Below, one piece after another: positions 6,344 to 14,959 of a DNA stretch of 64,000 bases; positions within the stretch are counted from its first letter, which is position 1, and every line of letters starts with the position of its first letter. The position numbers were made by a program, and so were the translations under genes. Location of the stretch: positions 1 to 64,000 of the forward strand of contig NZ_AUAR01000005.1 of assembly GCF_000428825.1 (NCBI RefSeq), read 5' to 3'. The notes under the pieces were generated by a model, which worked only from the letters and a program-made list of their open reading frames with translations, was not told where the DNA came from and did no database searches. The DNA comes from Desulfomicrobium escambiense DSM 10707. Its GTDB lineage: Bacteria > Desulfobacterota > Desulfovibrionia > Desulfovibrionales > Desulfomicrobiaceae.

Positions 6344-8227
6344 TTAGCAACCGCGGCGGGTTTTGGGGCAGAGAAAGAGGTCGTCGAAGAGATGCACGAA
6401 AAAGGCCACGATGAGCACGCCGCTGTAGTCCATGGTGCTGTCGGAATCGAATTCGCGCAGCATGTGCTCGATGAATTCCGGCCTGAAGTAGCCTTTGTCC
6501 CGCACGGCAATGGGAGACAGGGATTCGCCGATCAGCCCCCTGAACATGCGTACGAACCATTTGCCCGGGGGGGCCAGGGGTTGCTTGCGGCGGCGGCAGA
6601 TGGCCGGGGGCAGGAACGTGCGGAAACCTTTCTTGAGCAGGTGCTTTTCGTTCAGCCCCCGCATCTTGAAGCGGCCCGGCAGTGAGAAGACGTACTCCAC
6701 CAGCCGGTGGTCCATGAAGGGGGACCTGAGTTCCACGGAGTTGGCCATGCTCATGGTGTCTGCCAGGGGCAGGGTCAGGTTGGGCAGGCGCATGCGGCTC
6801 TCCAGGTACAGGGCCTGATCCAGCAGGGATCTGGAGCCAGGAACCGTCGGCAGCTCGCCGTCCCGCTCCCCGAGTCGCGGAAGCAGTCTCTCGATGAAGC
6901 CGTCGGACAGGAGCTGCCCCTTCATCTGAAAGGCCTGGAACCTGTACGGCAGGGCGGGGTGGGCCGCGGGGAAGCCCTTCAGGGCCGAGTAGTGCATCAG
7001 GGCCTGCTGCGGGGAGGAGAGGGCCGGGAAGACCCGACGCAGAAGGTTCGCGCGGGCCGGGGTCTCGCTGCGGCCGATGAAGTCCATGAGCTTCAGGAGC
7101 TTGAAATAGTCATACCCGCCCAGGATCTCGTCGGCGCCGTCGCCGGACAGGACGACCTTGAAGCCCATGTCGCGGATCTGACGCGACAGCAGGTACAGGG
7201 GCAGGTTCAGGAGCGTCACCAGGGGCGTTTCCAGATGCCAGACCAAGTTCGCGACCTCCCTCTCCTCGATGGAGCAGAGGAACTCGTGGTGTGTGGTGCC
7301 GAAGGCCCCGGAGACCATGCGCGCGAAGTGGCGCTCGTCGTAGCCCGCGTCCTCGAAGGTGATGGACAGGGTGTGCACCGGCGCGTTGGAGAGATGGGCG
7401 TAGAGGCCGGTCACGCTGCTGGAGTCGATGCCGCCGCTCAGGTACGAGGCCACGGGGACGTCGGCCACGAGCCTGGCGCGCACGGCTTCCAGCAGATGGT
7501 GGCGCAGGCCCTCGGCCGCGTCGTCCTCGCTCAGCTCTGCAGGCGGCGTGTCGAGGGGAATGTCCCAGTAGGGCGCGACGCGCAGCCCCTTGGCATCATG
7601 GACGAGAAAGCTCGCGGGCGGGACCTGCCGTATCCCTTCCAGGAAGGTGTCCGGGGCGAGGTTGAAGCCGTAGTCGAGGAGCCGGTCCATGGCCAGGACG
7701 TTCACGGCCCGGGGGACGCCCGGATAGTGCAGGATGGCCTTGATCTCGGAGGCGAAGACAAGGGTCCCGTCCGGCAGGGCCGCATAGAAGAGCGGTTTCT
7801 TCCCCATGCGGTCCCGGGCCAGGAACAGGCGCCGGGCTCCGGGGTTCCAGATCGCGAAGGCGAACATCCCCGCCAGCCGGTCCAGGCATTTTTCGCCCCA
7901 CTGCACATAGGCGGCCAACAGGACTTCCGAGTCTGAGCGGGTGCGGAAATGGTGGCCGAGGCTGGCGAGTTCGACCCGCAGGGGCTGGTAGTTGTAGATC
8001 TCGCCGTTGAAGACCAGGATCATGCCTGACGGTTCGTGGACCAGGGGTTGGTTGCCGCCCTGCAGGTCGATGATGGCCAGGCGTCTGGACGCCAGAGCGC
8101 AGCGCTCGTCCTGGTGCAGCCCCTGGTGGTCGGGGCCGCGGTGGGCGATGGCCAGGGCCATGGCGCCGAGGATGTTCGTGTCCGGAGTGATTCCGCTGGG
8201 ATTGAAAAAGCCGGCTATGCCGCACAT
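6344..8227 (-). CDS. asnB: asparagine synthetase (glutamine-hydrolysing)
   Basis: Transfers the amide of glutamine to an activated aspartate or similar carboxylate. The N-terminal Ntn glutaminase starts MCGIAGFF, so Cys2 is the nucleophile after Met removal. HRGPDHQG and FNGEIYNY are glutamine-site motifs. The synthetase half has the PP-loop SYLSGGIDSSSV and LSGDGADEILGGYDY. At 627 residues it matches the long bacterial AsnB/WbpS-like type, whose members often amidate surface sugars. It follows fliS by 78 bases on the same strand with no terminator between, so a role in flagellin or surface glycan modification is as possible as free asparagine synthesis. Confidence 0.9.
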   Translation of the reverse strand: MCGIAGFFNPSGITPDTNILGAMALAIAHRGPDHQGLHQDERCALASRRLAIIDLQGGNQPLVHEPSGMILVFNGEIYNYQPLRVELASLGHHFRTRSDSEVLLAAYVQWGEKCLDRLAGMFAFAIWNPGARRLFLARDRMGKKPLFYAALPDGTLVFASEIKAILHYPGVPRAVNVLAMDRLLDYGFNLAPDTFLEGIRQVPPASFLVHDAKGLRVAPYWDIPLDTPPAELSEDDAAEGLRHHLLEAVRARLVADVPVASYLSGGIDSSSVTGLYAHLSNAPVHTLSITFEDAGYDERHFARMVSGAFGTTHHEFLCSIEEREVANLVWHLETPLVTLLNLPLYLLSRQIRDMGFKVVLSGDGADEILGGYDYFKLLKLMDFIGRSETPARANLLRRVFPALSSPQQALMHYSALKGFPAAHPALPYRFQAFQMKGQLLSDGFIERLLPRLGERDGELPTVPGSRSLLDQALYLESRMRLPNLTLPLADTMSMANSVELRSPFMDHRLVEYVFSLPGRFKMRGLNEKHLLKKGFRTFLPPAICRRRKQPLAPPGKWFVRMFRGLIGESLSPIAVRDKGYFRPEFIEHMLREFDSDSTMDYSGVLIVAFFVHLFDDLFLCPKTRRGC

Positions 8228-8305
8228 GCACGCGTTCCCGGTTGAGGTGGTGTCCCGGTGGACGGATGCAGAATGCGTGCCCTGGCGATACCGCGCATCG
8301 GCAGG

Positions 8306-8716
8306 TCAGCGTGCGTAGTAGGCTGCGGCCTTGGGTGGCGCGGGATGGGGCTGTGTCCTGGAAATCTCGGCAAAGGCCGAGCGGAAGGAGGACAGGATGC
8401 CGACGACCTCGTCGATGATGGCCGTGTCCATCTTCAGGTTGGCCCGCAGCAGGCGGGTGTTGCAGTACATGTAGAGGCGGTGGAGGTTCTGGGCGAGGTC
8501 CCCGCCCCGCTCGTTGTTCAGGGAGCCGTCGAGTTCGGCGATGATGTCCAGGGCCTGGGAGATGAGGATGCCTTTCTTGGCGAAGTTCTTGGCCTCAATC
8601 TCCTCCTTGGCCTGTTCGAGGAAGGTGATGGCCCCGTCGTAGAGCATGACCACGAGGTGTCCCGGGGTCGTGGTGGTGACGTGAGTCTGCATGTATGCGT
8701 TAGCGGCTTTGTGCAC
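8306..8716 (-). CDS. fliS: flagellar export chaperone FliS
   Basis: 136-residue helical cytoplasmic chaperone that binds the C-terminus of flagellin and prevents its polymerisation before export. Motifs: AANAYMQTHVTTTTPGHLVVMLYDGAI near the N-terminus is the FliS hallmark (shown in part), followed by the helix around LHRLYMYCNTRLL. The start is GTG at 8716 with AAGGAG seven bases upstream. It lies 11 bases after fliD, in the usual fliD-fliS order. Confidence 0.95.
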   Translation of the reverse strand: MHKAANAYMQTHVTTTTPGHLVVMLYDGAITFLEQAKEEIEAKNFAKKGILISQALDIIAELDGSLNNERGGDLAQNLHRLYMYCNTRLLRANLKMDTAIIDEVVGILSSFRSAFAEISRTQPHPAPPKAAAYYAR

Positions 8717-8727
8717 TGCTTGTCTCC

Positions 8728-10791
8728 TTAACTGCTGGAGGAGCCGGGGAGGCTCTTGATTTGCGAGCTGAGTTGCGTGGAAATGTTGTCGTAATTGCCC
8801 AGGACTGCCTCGAGGTTGGCGAAGCGCAGCCGCAGGGTGCGCTCCAGCAGGGCCAGCCGCCGCTCCTCGTAGGCGATCTTGTCGTCGATGGAGTCCATGA
8901 TGTCCTGGTAGTTGTCCTTGAGGATCTCCAGGGTGCCCGTCAGGGGGTCCGTCAGTTTTTTGATTTCCTGCGACAGTTCCTCGGCCTTGCCGGACTTGAT
9001 CTGGACTTGACCGGAATACGTGCCGGCGGTCAGGTTGATGACCTCGACGGCCAGGCCGCGTGAAATGTTGCCACCGCCTGAGGCGACAATCTTGTTGCCG
9101 TCGATGTTGGCGGAATAACCGTTTATGCTCGCGGCAGTGATGTTGCCTCCGGCATCCACCGTGTACGAAATGGCGAAGTCTCCCGCGCCGGTGATGCCTT
9201 TGAGGTAGGAGTCGAACTTGAAATTGGATGACTCCACTGCCTGGCCGTCAACCACTTCCTTGGTCGACGGATAGTAGTCCGCGCTGAAGAGGCGGGCCAC
9301 GGCGTCCGGGTTCGATGTCAGGGCCGAGAAGAAGGCGCCCTGGTCCAGGGTCAGAAGTCCGAAGGTTGGGGAGCCTTCGCTGGTATCCGTGGTGATGCCG
9401 ATGCTGCCCAGGGAGGTGATGGGGTCCAGGTCGTAGTCGAAGCCCAGGCCCTTTTCCGCCAGAATGTTCTTGAGCTTCTGCTGGATCATCTGCAACCCGT
9501 AGTTGCCCGTCAGCAAGGAGCCGGACACGTTGGCGCCCACCGTCGTGACCTGGGTCTGCTCCTTGATTTGCTGTAGCACGGCGTTCACGGACTCGACGAA
9601 GGTCAGCATGTTTTCGGTCACGGATTCCGGGTCCAGACTGGTGGTCAGGGTCGTGGTGCCCGTGCTGGTCAGGTTCATGGTCACGCCGGGGATGATGTCG
9701 GAAATGGCGTTGCTCGCCCGCTCGATGTACCCGTCCGTGGCGCCCTGGATCTGGCTGAAGTGGCGGGCCTGCAGGCTTTCGACGCTCGTGCCCGGGGCGT
9801 TGATGATGGAAATCTGGTTGGCCGAGCCCGGCTCCCCGGTCAGGGTGAATTCAAGACTGCCGGAGACGTCGGTTGCGGAGGCAGTGATGCCTGTGGCGGC
9901 CGTGATATTCGCGGCCAGGTCGGCCCATGTGTCTGTGGCCGCAACGGCGATGGAATGGATGTTCCCGGCGTAGGCGAACTTGAATGTCCCGCCGCTGGCC
10001 GCAACCAGATCCGTTGCGGCCGTGGCGGCCAGGGTGGCCCTGAGGATGTCCGCGGTCTGGGTGGGCGTTCCGACGGGATAGCCGTCCACGCGGAGTTGCG
10101 CGTTGCTGGCGTTCTGGGTCTCGATGAACTGGTTTTTCCCGAAACTCTGGAGGAGGTTTCCGGAAGTCGCGGTATCGTCGATGATGAAGTCGTTGCCCGC
10201 GCCCAGATCCATGCTGCGGATCTGCAGGCGGTAGCCGCTACCGTCGTTGATGACGCTGGCGCGTACGGCATTGCGGTTGTCCGGGTCGGAATTGATGAGA
10301 TTCGCAAACTGGGACAGGGTCGTGGTGGGAGTCACGTCCACAGAGACCTGCTGGTTGCCCACGGTGAAAGCGAAGGTCCCGGCCGCCCCGCCGCTGATGA
10401 CCGCGTCGGGCGAGGAAAAAATTACCGCCCCCATGTGCATGTCGTTGGTCGCCAGGGACACGACCTCGATTTGATGGGAACTTTCTTCCGCCGCGCTGCC
10501 GGCCGTGGCGGTCAGGACCGCGGAGTTGGACGAGGCGGCCTGTTTGACCAGAAACTCGTCCGGCGTGTTCATGGAATCCAGTGTCGTTTTGAGCGAAAGC
10601 AGGGACGAGGACAGGGAGTCGAAGCTTTCGCTCTTGGCGTCCCACTGGGCGCGCCAACTGAGCAGGCGTTTGGTGTGCGTCTGCTCGACCTCGACCAGCT
10701 TGGTGACCATGGACTCGAAGTCGGTGCCCGAACCGAGCCCGGTGAATCGTATGGCTCCGGAAGTGAGAGTGGTGGTCAGGTCGTCAGCCAT
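8728..10791 (-). CDS. fliD: flagellar hook-associated protein 2 (filament cap)
   Basis: Forms the cap that guides flagellin polymerisation at the filament tip. The 687-residue protein has the N-terminal FTGLGSGTDFESMVTKLVEVE typical of FliD (first 20 residues of the motif shown in part). A long Thr/Ala/Gly-rich variable middle follows. The C-terminal coiled segment (EERRLALLERTLRLRFANLE) precedes a Ser-rich end. A longer frame reaches 10839, but the ATG at 10791 gives the normal short N-terminus and has GAGG just upstream. It is larger than enterobacterial FliD because of extra central sequence. It lies between flagellin and fliS, after the flagellin terminator. Confidence 0.93.
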   Translation of the reverse strand: MADDLTTTLTSGAIRFTGLGSGTDFESMVTKLVEVEQTHTKRLLSWRAQWDAKSESFDSLSSSLLSLKTTLDSMNTPDEFLVKQAASSNSAVLTATAGSAAEESSHQIEVVSLATNDMHMGAVIFSSPDAVISGGAAGTFAFTVGNQQVSVDVTPTTTLSQFANLINSDPDNRNAVRASVINDGSGYRLQIRSMDLGAGNDFIIDDTATSGNLLQSFGKNQFIETQNASNAQLRVDGYPVGTPTQTADILRATLAATAATDLVAASGGTFKFAYAGNIHSIAVAATDTWADLAANITAATGITASATDVSGSLEFTLTGEPGSANQISIINAPGTSVESLQARHFSQIQGATDGYIERASNAISDIIPGVTMNLTSTGTTTLTTSLDPESVTENMLTFVESVNAVLQQIKEQTQVTTVGANVSGSLLTGNYGLQMIQQKLKNILAEKGLGFDYDLDPITSLGSIGITTDTSEGSPTFGLLTLDQGAFFSALTSNPDAVARLFSADYYPSTKEVVDGQAVESSNFKFDSYLKGITGAGDFAISYTVDAGGNITAASINGYSANIDGNKIVASGGGNISRGLAVEVINLTAGTYSGQVQIKSGKAEELSQEIKKLTDPLTGTLEILKDNYQDIMDSIDDKIAYEERRLALLERTLRLRFANLEAVLGNYDNISTQLSSQIKSLPGSSSS

Positions 10792-10865
10792 GGGGCCTCG
10801 CGTGCTTTGGGATGAGGTGCGTTCGCATCCAGGACTCAAGCAAACTCGGTGCCATCCCTTCAGGG

Positions 10866-10897
10866 AAAAAAGGCCGGGCCGCTTCCGCGACCCGGCC
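10866..10897 (-). terminator. flagellin terminator
   Basis: On the minus strand a 7-bp GGCCGGG/CCCGGCC outer stem, a mismatch and 3 more pairs close a short loop. Six U residues follow directly. It lies about 26 bases after the flagellin stop and separates it from fliD. Confidence 0.85.
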
Positions 10898-10923
10898 GGG
10901 AATGCGTCGTCAACTCAAGGAGG

Positions 10924-11820
10924 TTATCCCTGCATGAGCTGCAGCGCCATCTGCGGCAGGGTGTTGGCCTGGGACAGCATGGCCACCGCCGACTGGGTCA
11001 GAATCTGGTTGCGCACGAAGTTGGTCATTTCCGTGGCCACGTCCACGTCGGAGATCCGGGATTCCGCTGCCTGCAGGTTCTCGGCCTGGACCGTCAGGTT
11101 GGTGATGGTGTTTTCCAGGCGGTTCTGCAGGGCGCCCAGGTTGGCGCGGATGTTGTCCTTGGAAATGATGGCCTTGTTCAGTGCTTCGAGAGACTTCTGA
11201 GCTCCTTCCTGGGTCGAGATTGAATACCCGCCATCTAAGTCCGGATCTGCAGCGTTTCCAACGCCGAGTGCCGATGCGGTCGAAGTACCAATTTTGATGT
11301 AGTAGTAGTCCTCGGCGCTGTCATTGGCCGTTCCGAAGTGGACCTTGAGCTTGCCGGTGGACTGTAGGCCACCACCACTGAAGGTGTCGCTCGAAAGGTT
11401 GCCGTTCAGCAGGTAGATGCCGTTGAAGTCCGTGGCGTTGGCGATTCGGGTGATTTCCGAGGCCATCTGCTGGTATTCCGAGTCGATGATCAGGCGCTGG
11501 TCCGAAGTGTAGGTACCGGTGGCGGCCTGCTCAGCCAGTTCCTTCATGCGGATCAGCTTTTCGTCGATGACCTGCAGGGCGCCGTCAGCGGTCTGGATCA
11601 TGGAGATGGCGTCGTTGGCGTTTCGCACACCCTGGTTCAGGGACGCGATGTCGGCGCGCATGAGCTCGCGGATGGCGAGGCCCGCGGCGTCGTCGGCCGC
11701 CGTGGTGATGCGCAGACCCGAGGACAGGCGGTTCACTGAGGTGGAAAGGTTGCCGTAGGCGCCGGAAAGATTTCGGGCCGCGGTCATGGCCATCAGGTTG
11801 TGGTTGATGATGAGTGACAT
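10924..11820 (-). CDS. fliC: flagellin
   Basis: Filament subunit of 298 residues. The N-terminal D0/D1 helix (SLIINHNLMAMTAARNLS, then LSTSVNRLSSGLRI and DDAAGLAI) and the C-terminal helix (LGALQNRLENTITNL, then ATEMTNFVRNQIL and a final NTLPQMALQLMQG) are classical. The central surface domain is short, about 110 residues. AAGGAGG precedes the ATG. A near-perfect sigma-28 promoter lies upstream and a strong terminator downstream, so it is a monocistronic late flagellar gene followed by fliD and fliS. Confidence 0.97.
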   Translation of the reverse strand: MSLIINHNLMAMTAARNLSGAYGNLSTSVNRLSSGLRITTAADDAAGLAIRELMRADIASLNQGVRNANDAISMIQTADGALQVIDEKLIRMKELAEQAATGTYTSDQRLIIDSEYQQMASEITRIANATDFNGIYLLNGNLSSDTFSGGGLQSTGKLKVHFGTANDSAEDYYYIKIGTSTASALGVGNAADPDLDGGYSISTQEGAQKSLEALNKAIISKDNIRANLGALQNRLENTITNLTVQAENLQAAESRISDVDVATEMTNFVRNQILTQSAVAMLSQANTLPQMALQLMQG

Positions 11821-11904
11821 AGGTAATTCCTCCTTGAAAGATTGTCGGCATCCTTGCCTTTGGATTCGCAGCCTGACGGGGCCGCTTTATTGCTCTTGAT
11901 GACT

Positions 11905-11931
11905 GAATCGGCAGGGAGCGGATTTTCTTTA
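11905..11931 (-). promoter_or_regulatory. sigma-28 (FliA) promoter of flagellin
   Basis: Minus strand: TAAAGAAA, 11 bases, GCCGATTC, against the consensus TAAAGTTT-N11-GCCGATAA. Spacing is exact. It sits about 85 bases before the flagellin ATG. Confidence 0.85.
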
Positions 11932-11941
11932 GGGGAAATTT

Positions 11942-11962
11942 GTCCGACAATTCATGTCGGAC
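11942..11962 (-). terminator. hairpin after tsaB
   Basis: A perfect 8-bp inverted repeat GTCCGACA-ATTCA-TGTCGGAC begins three bases past the tsaB stop and is followed on the minus strand by AAATTT. It is a plausible but weak intrinsic terminator that insulates the translation cluster from the flagellin promoter. Confidence 0.55.
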
Positions 11963-11965
11963 GGA

Positions 11966-12709
11966 TCACTCGAAGTCCGGGATGTGACGCCGCGCTTCAT
12001 CGCTGGGAATGCCGCGGGACTGGGCGATGGCGTCGAGGTTGTCCTCGGCGTCGGATTTGCGCAGGTACAGGGGCGGGGGAGGGCTGCCGGCGTAGGAGGC
12101 AGCGCATGCCGCGGCGAGCAGGGCCGTCGGCGTCGGCGTGTCTAGGAGGGGAGGAAGGACGGACGCATTGGCCAGTCCCTGCAGTTCGGGATTCGTGCGC
12201 AGGCCGCTGCCAAGCAGAAAGAGCGGGGCGGGACGGTCGGCGAGCAGGCCCAGCGCCTGGGCGACGCGCGCGGGCCGGACCGGACCGAGAGCCAGGCCGT
12301 TCGAGAACCCCTGCATGTAGACCTGCCCTTTGCGGGCGTAGGTCAGCACCCAGGTTTCCCCGGTGGCGAAATCCGTGGCCTGAGCGGCCAGCAACTCCAG
12401 GTAGGCCAGCCCGGCCATGGGGATGGCGAAGGCCCGGGACAGGCCGTACATGGCCGCGTGGGCGATGCGCAGGCCCGTGAAGGACCCGGGGCCACGCACG
12501 CAGGCGATGCCGGCGAGGTCGCGGGCTGTGGCACCGCGCACGGCCAGAGCGCGCTCCATGGCCGTGGGCAGGTGGCGGATGGACTGGCCGGGGCAGAGAA
12601 TCTCCTCGCTGAAGAGGAGGCTTCCGGGCGTGCCCAGAACGACCTGCAGGCGTTCCTCGGCGCAGTTCAGCGCCAGGAAGAGGCTAGCGGAAGTGGCGCA
12701 GGATGTCAT
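11966..12709 (-). CDS. tsaB: tRNA threonylcarbamoyladenosine biosynthesis protein TsaB
   Basis: Non-catalytic ASKHA-fold partner of TsaD in the complex that makes t6A37 on ANN-decoding tRNAs. Family signature VRGPGSFTGLRIAHA around residue 70, preceded by a core strand LFLALNCAEERLQVVLG and HLPTAMERAL. Length 247 is normal. The ATG overlaps the rseP 3' end by 26 bases, which marks it as the last gene of the rnj/rpsB-rseP run. The first strand has LNCAEE where many TsaB proteins have IDTST, a tolerated variation. Confidence 0.9.
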   Translation of the reverse strand: MTSCATSASLFLALNCAEERLQVVLGTPGSLLFSEEILCPGQSIRHLPTAMERALAVRGATARDLAGIACVRGPGSFTGLRIAHAAMYGLSRAFAIPMAGLAYLELLAAQATDFATGETWVLTYARKGQVYMQGFSNGLALGPVRPARVAQALGLLADRPAPLFLLGSGLRTNPELQGLANASVLPPLLDTPTPTALLAAACAASYAGSPPPPLYLRKSDAEDNLDAIAQSRGIPSDEARRHIPDFE

Positions 12710-13751
12710 TGAAGGTCGCCACGATCATGAGCATGAGCAGGAGCGTCATGCCTATCCTAAGCGCCGCCTGCTGCACCTTGGGGCTCAGGGGGCGGCCGGT
12801 GATGGTTTCCAGGAAGAAGAAGAGGATGTGCCCTCCGTCCAGGACCGGGATGGGCAGCAGATTCAGGATGCCCAGGTTGATGCTGATCAGCGCGGTCAGG
12901 GCCAGCAGGTTGACCAGCCCGTTCTGGGCCTCCTTGTGGATCATCTCGGAGATGAGGATGACCCCGCCCATGTCGGTCCAGGGGATGACCCGCTCCACCA
13001 GCTTGACGATGCCCATGACCATGAGGGTGCTGACTTCCTTGATCTGCCGACCGCCCTGCACCGCCGCGGCCAGGAAGCTCAGTTCTCGGCTGGAGAGCTC
13101 GCCGCTCGGGGCGATGCCCATCATGGGCACGACCTTGATCTCGCCGAAGAGGTTGCGCTTCTCCTGTAGTCGCGGGGTCACGGCCAGGGACACGATTTCG
13201 CGGCCGCGGGCCACCGTGACCTGCATGGCGGCTCCCGTGTTGGCTTCGATGCGGCTGACCAGATCGTCCCAGACGGCTATGGGTTGGCCGTCGATCTCGA
13301 CGATGCGGTCGCCCGGGACGAGACCGGCTTCTTGGGCTGCGCTGGCGTTGGTCACCTGGCCGATGACCGGCAGCATTTCCTGCACGCCCTGGCTGTAGGC
13401 CAGGCCCCAGAAGATGAGCCAGGCCAGGAGAAAATTGAAGGCCGGGCCGGCCAGCACGACGAGCATGCGTTGCCAGGGTGGCCGACGGGAGAAGGACTCC
13501 TCCTGCGTGAACCCTTCGGGGAGTTCCGCGTCGGGCGATTCGCCGACCAGCTGCACGTAGCCGCCCAGGGGGAAGGCGCAGACGCGGTAATCCGTCTTGC
13601 CGCGGGTGACGCCGAAGAGCCGCGTCCCGAACCCCAGCGAGAAGACGCTCACGCCCATGCCAAGGCGCCGGGCCACGACGAAGTGGCCGAGCTCGTGGAA
13701 AAAGATCAGTCCGCCCAGGACAAGCACAACCGCCAGGATGCTGGTCACCAT
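12684..13751 (-). CDS. rseP: site-2 intramembrane metalloprotease RseP
   Basis: Inner-membrane zinc protease that cleaves anti-sigma factors and remnant signal peptides. The 355-residue form has HELGH near residue 20 in the first membrane span. One PDZ domain spans about 115-195. The second zinc-site motif NLLPIPVLDGGH lies near 305, before the last spans. Many proteobacterial RseP proteins carry two PDZ domains; this shorter single-PDZ form resembles MmpA/SpoIVFB-like relatives. A longer frame is open upstream inside dxr, but the ATG at 13751 gives the standard MVTSILAVVLVLGGLIFFHE start (residues 1-20) and overlaps dxr by 7 bases. Confidence 0.93.
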   Translation of the reverse strand: MVTSILAVVLVLGGLIFFHELGHFVVARRLGMGVSVFSLGFGTRLFGVTRGKTDYRVCAFPLGGYVQLVGESPDAELPEGFTQEESFSRRPPWQRMLVVLAGPAFNFLLAWLIFWGLAYSQGVQEMLPVIGQVTNASAAQEAGLVPGDRIVEIDGQPIAVWDDLVSRIEANTGAAMQVTVARGREIVSLAVTPRLQEKRNLFGEIKVVPMMGIAPSGELSSRELSFLAAAVQGGRQIKEVSTLMVMGIVKLVERVIPWTDMGGVILISEMIHKEAQNGLVNLLALTALISINLGILNLLPIPVLDGGHILFFFLETITGRPLSPKVQQAALRIGMTLLLMLMIVATFNDILRHFR

Positions 13752-14950
13752 TCCCCTCTTCCCAGGGCCTCTGCGGCCCGTGTTCGTGTTTGCGCGTCGA
13801 GGGAGAGAATGTCGTCCAAATCCTGCACGCAGGTCAAGGCGTGCATGGAGAGCATTTCCTCGATGAGCCGGGCGATGCCCGGAAAAGAGATGCGGCCGTC
13901 CAGGAAGGCCTGCACGGCCACTTCGTTGGCCGCGTTGAGGACAACGGGACTTCCGGCGGCCAGGGCCTCGCGGGCCAGGCGCAGGCAGGGAAAGCGTTCG
14001 GGGTCGGGCCCTTCGAAGGTCAGGGTGCCGACCTTGGCCAGGTCCAGCCGCTCCAGGCCGATGTTGAGCCGCTCGGGGTAGCCCAGGCAGTAGCCGATGG
14101 GGATCTCCATGTCCGGCACGCCCAGGTGGGCCAGCTGGGAGCCGTCCGCATACTCGACGAGGGAGTGGACGATGGACTGGGGGTGGACCACCACATCCAC
14201 TTCGTCGAGGTCGGCCCCGTAGAGGTGCACGGCCTCGATGATTTCGAGCCCCTTGTTCATCATGGTCGCGGAATCGATGGAGATTTTTGCGCCCATGGAC
14301 CAGTTGGGGTGCTTGAGGGCCTGGGCCGGGGTGACGGTCCGAATCTTCTCGGCCGGCCAGGTGCGGAAAGGTCCGCCCGAGGCGGTCAGGATGAGGCGCA
14401 CGGCCTGCCGCCCGTCGTGTCCGGCAAAGGCCTGGAACAGGGCGTTGTGCTCCGAGTCCACGGGCAGGATGACCGCGCCGGACTCGGCGCATGTCCTGCG
14501 AAAGAGCTCTCCGGCCAGGACGAGGGCCTCCTTGTTGGCTAGGCAGAGGACCTTGCCGGCCCTGGCCGCGGCCAGGGCCGGGACCAGCCCGGCCGCGCCG
14601 ACCTGGGCGGCCAGCACGAGGTCCGCTTCGGGCAGGGTGGCCAGTGCGGCGTACCCGTCGCGGCCGACGAGGATTTCCGGCGCGTAGCCGACCGGCAGCA
14701 GCCCGCGCAGTTCCCGGGCCCCCTCTTCGGTCAGGACCGCCAGATACCTGGGGCGGAACATGCCGGCCTGGCTCGCGAGCAGTTCGACGTTCCGGGCTCC
14801 GGCCAGGGCAACGACGCGCAAGGCGTCCGGGTTCTTGGCCACGACGCGCAGGGCGCTGGTGCCGATGGAGCCCGTGCTGCCCAGGATGGCCAGGGAGCGG
14901 GGGCCGGACCGGCCGAAAACCGGTGAGACGAGGGGGGAGATGTACTTCAT
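13745..14950 (-). CDS. dxr: 1-deoxy-D-xylulose-5-phosphate reductoisomerase
   Basis: Second step of the methylerythritol phosphate route to isoprenoids. NADPH-binding motif LAILGSTGSIGTSAL near residue 20, metal/substrate motif LPVDSEHNALFQ, and VVVHPQSIVHSLVEY are all present. 401 residues, normal. It lies between cdsA and rseP in a widely conserved order, and overlaps rseP. Its product pathway feeds undecaprenyl diphosphate made by the nearby uppS. Confidence 0.96.
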   Translation of the reverse strand: MKYISPLVSPVFGRSGPRSLAILGSTGSIGTSALRVVAKNPDALRVVALAGARNVELLASQAGMFRPRYLAVLTEEGARELRGLLPVGYAPEILVGRDGYAALATLPEADLVLAAQVGAAGLVPALAAARAGKVLCLANKEALVLAGELFRRTCAESGAVILPVDSEHNALFQAFAGHDGRQAVRLILTASGGPFRTWPAEKIRTVTPAQALKHPNWSMGAKISIDSATMMNKGLEIIEAVHLYGADLDEVDVVVHPQSIVHSLVEYADGSQLAHLGVPDMEIPIGYCLGYPERLNIGLERLDLAKVGTLTFEGPDPERFPCLRLAREALAAGSPVVLNAANEVAVQAFLDGRISFPGIARLIEEMLSMHALTCVQDLDDILSLDAQTRTRAAEALGRGEW

Positions 14951-14959
14951 GGCGTCACG

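Noticed and set aside
5316-6560. N-terminal extension of the small basic protein into one 471-codon frame
   Set aside because: The extension overlaps the zinc-ribbon/Yip1-like gene in another frame; only the last 56 codons with the coupled ATG are kept.
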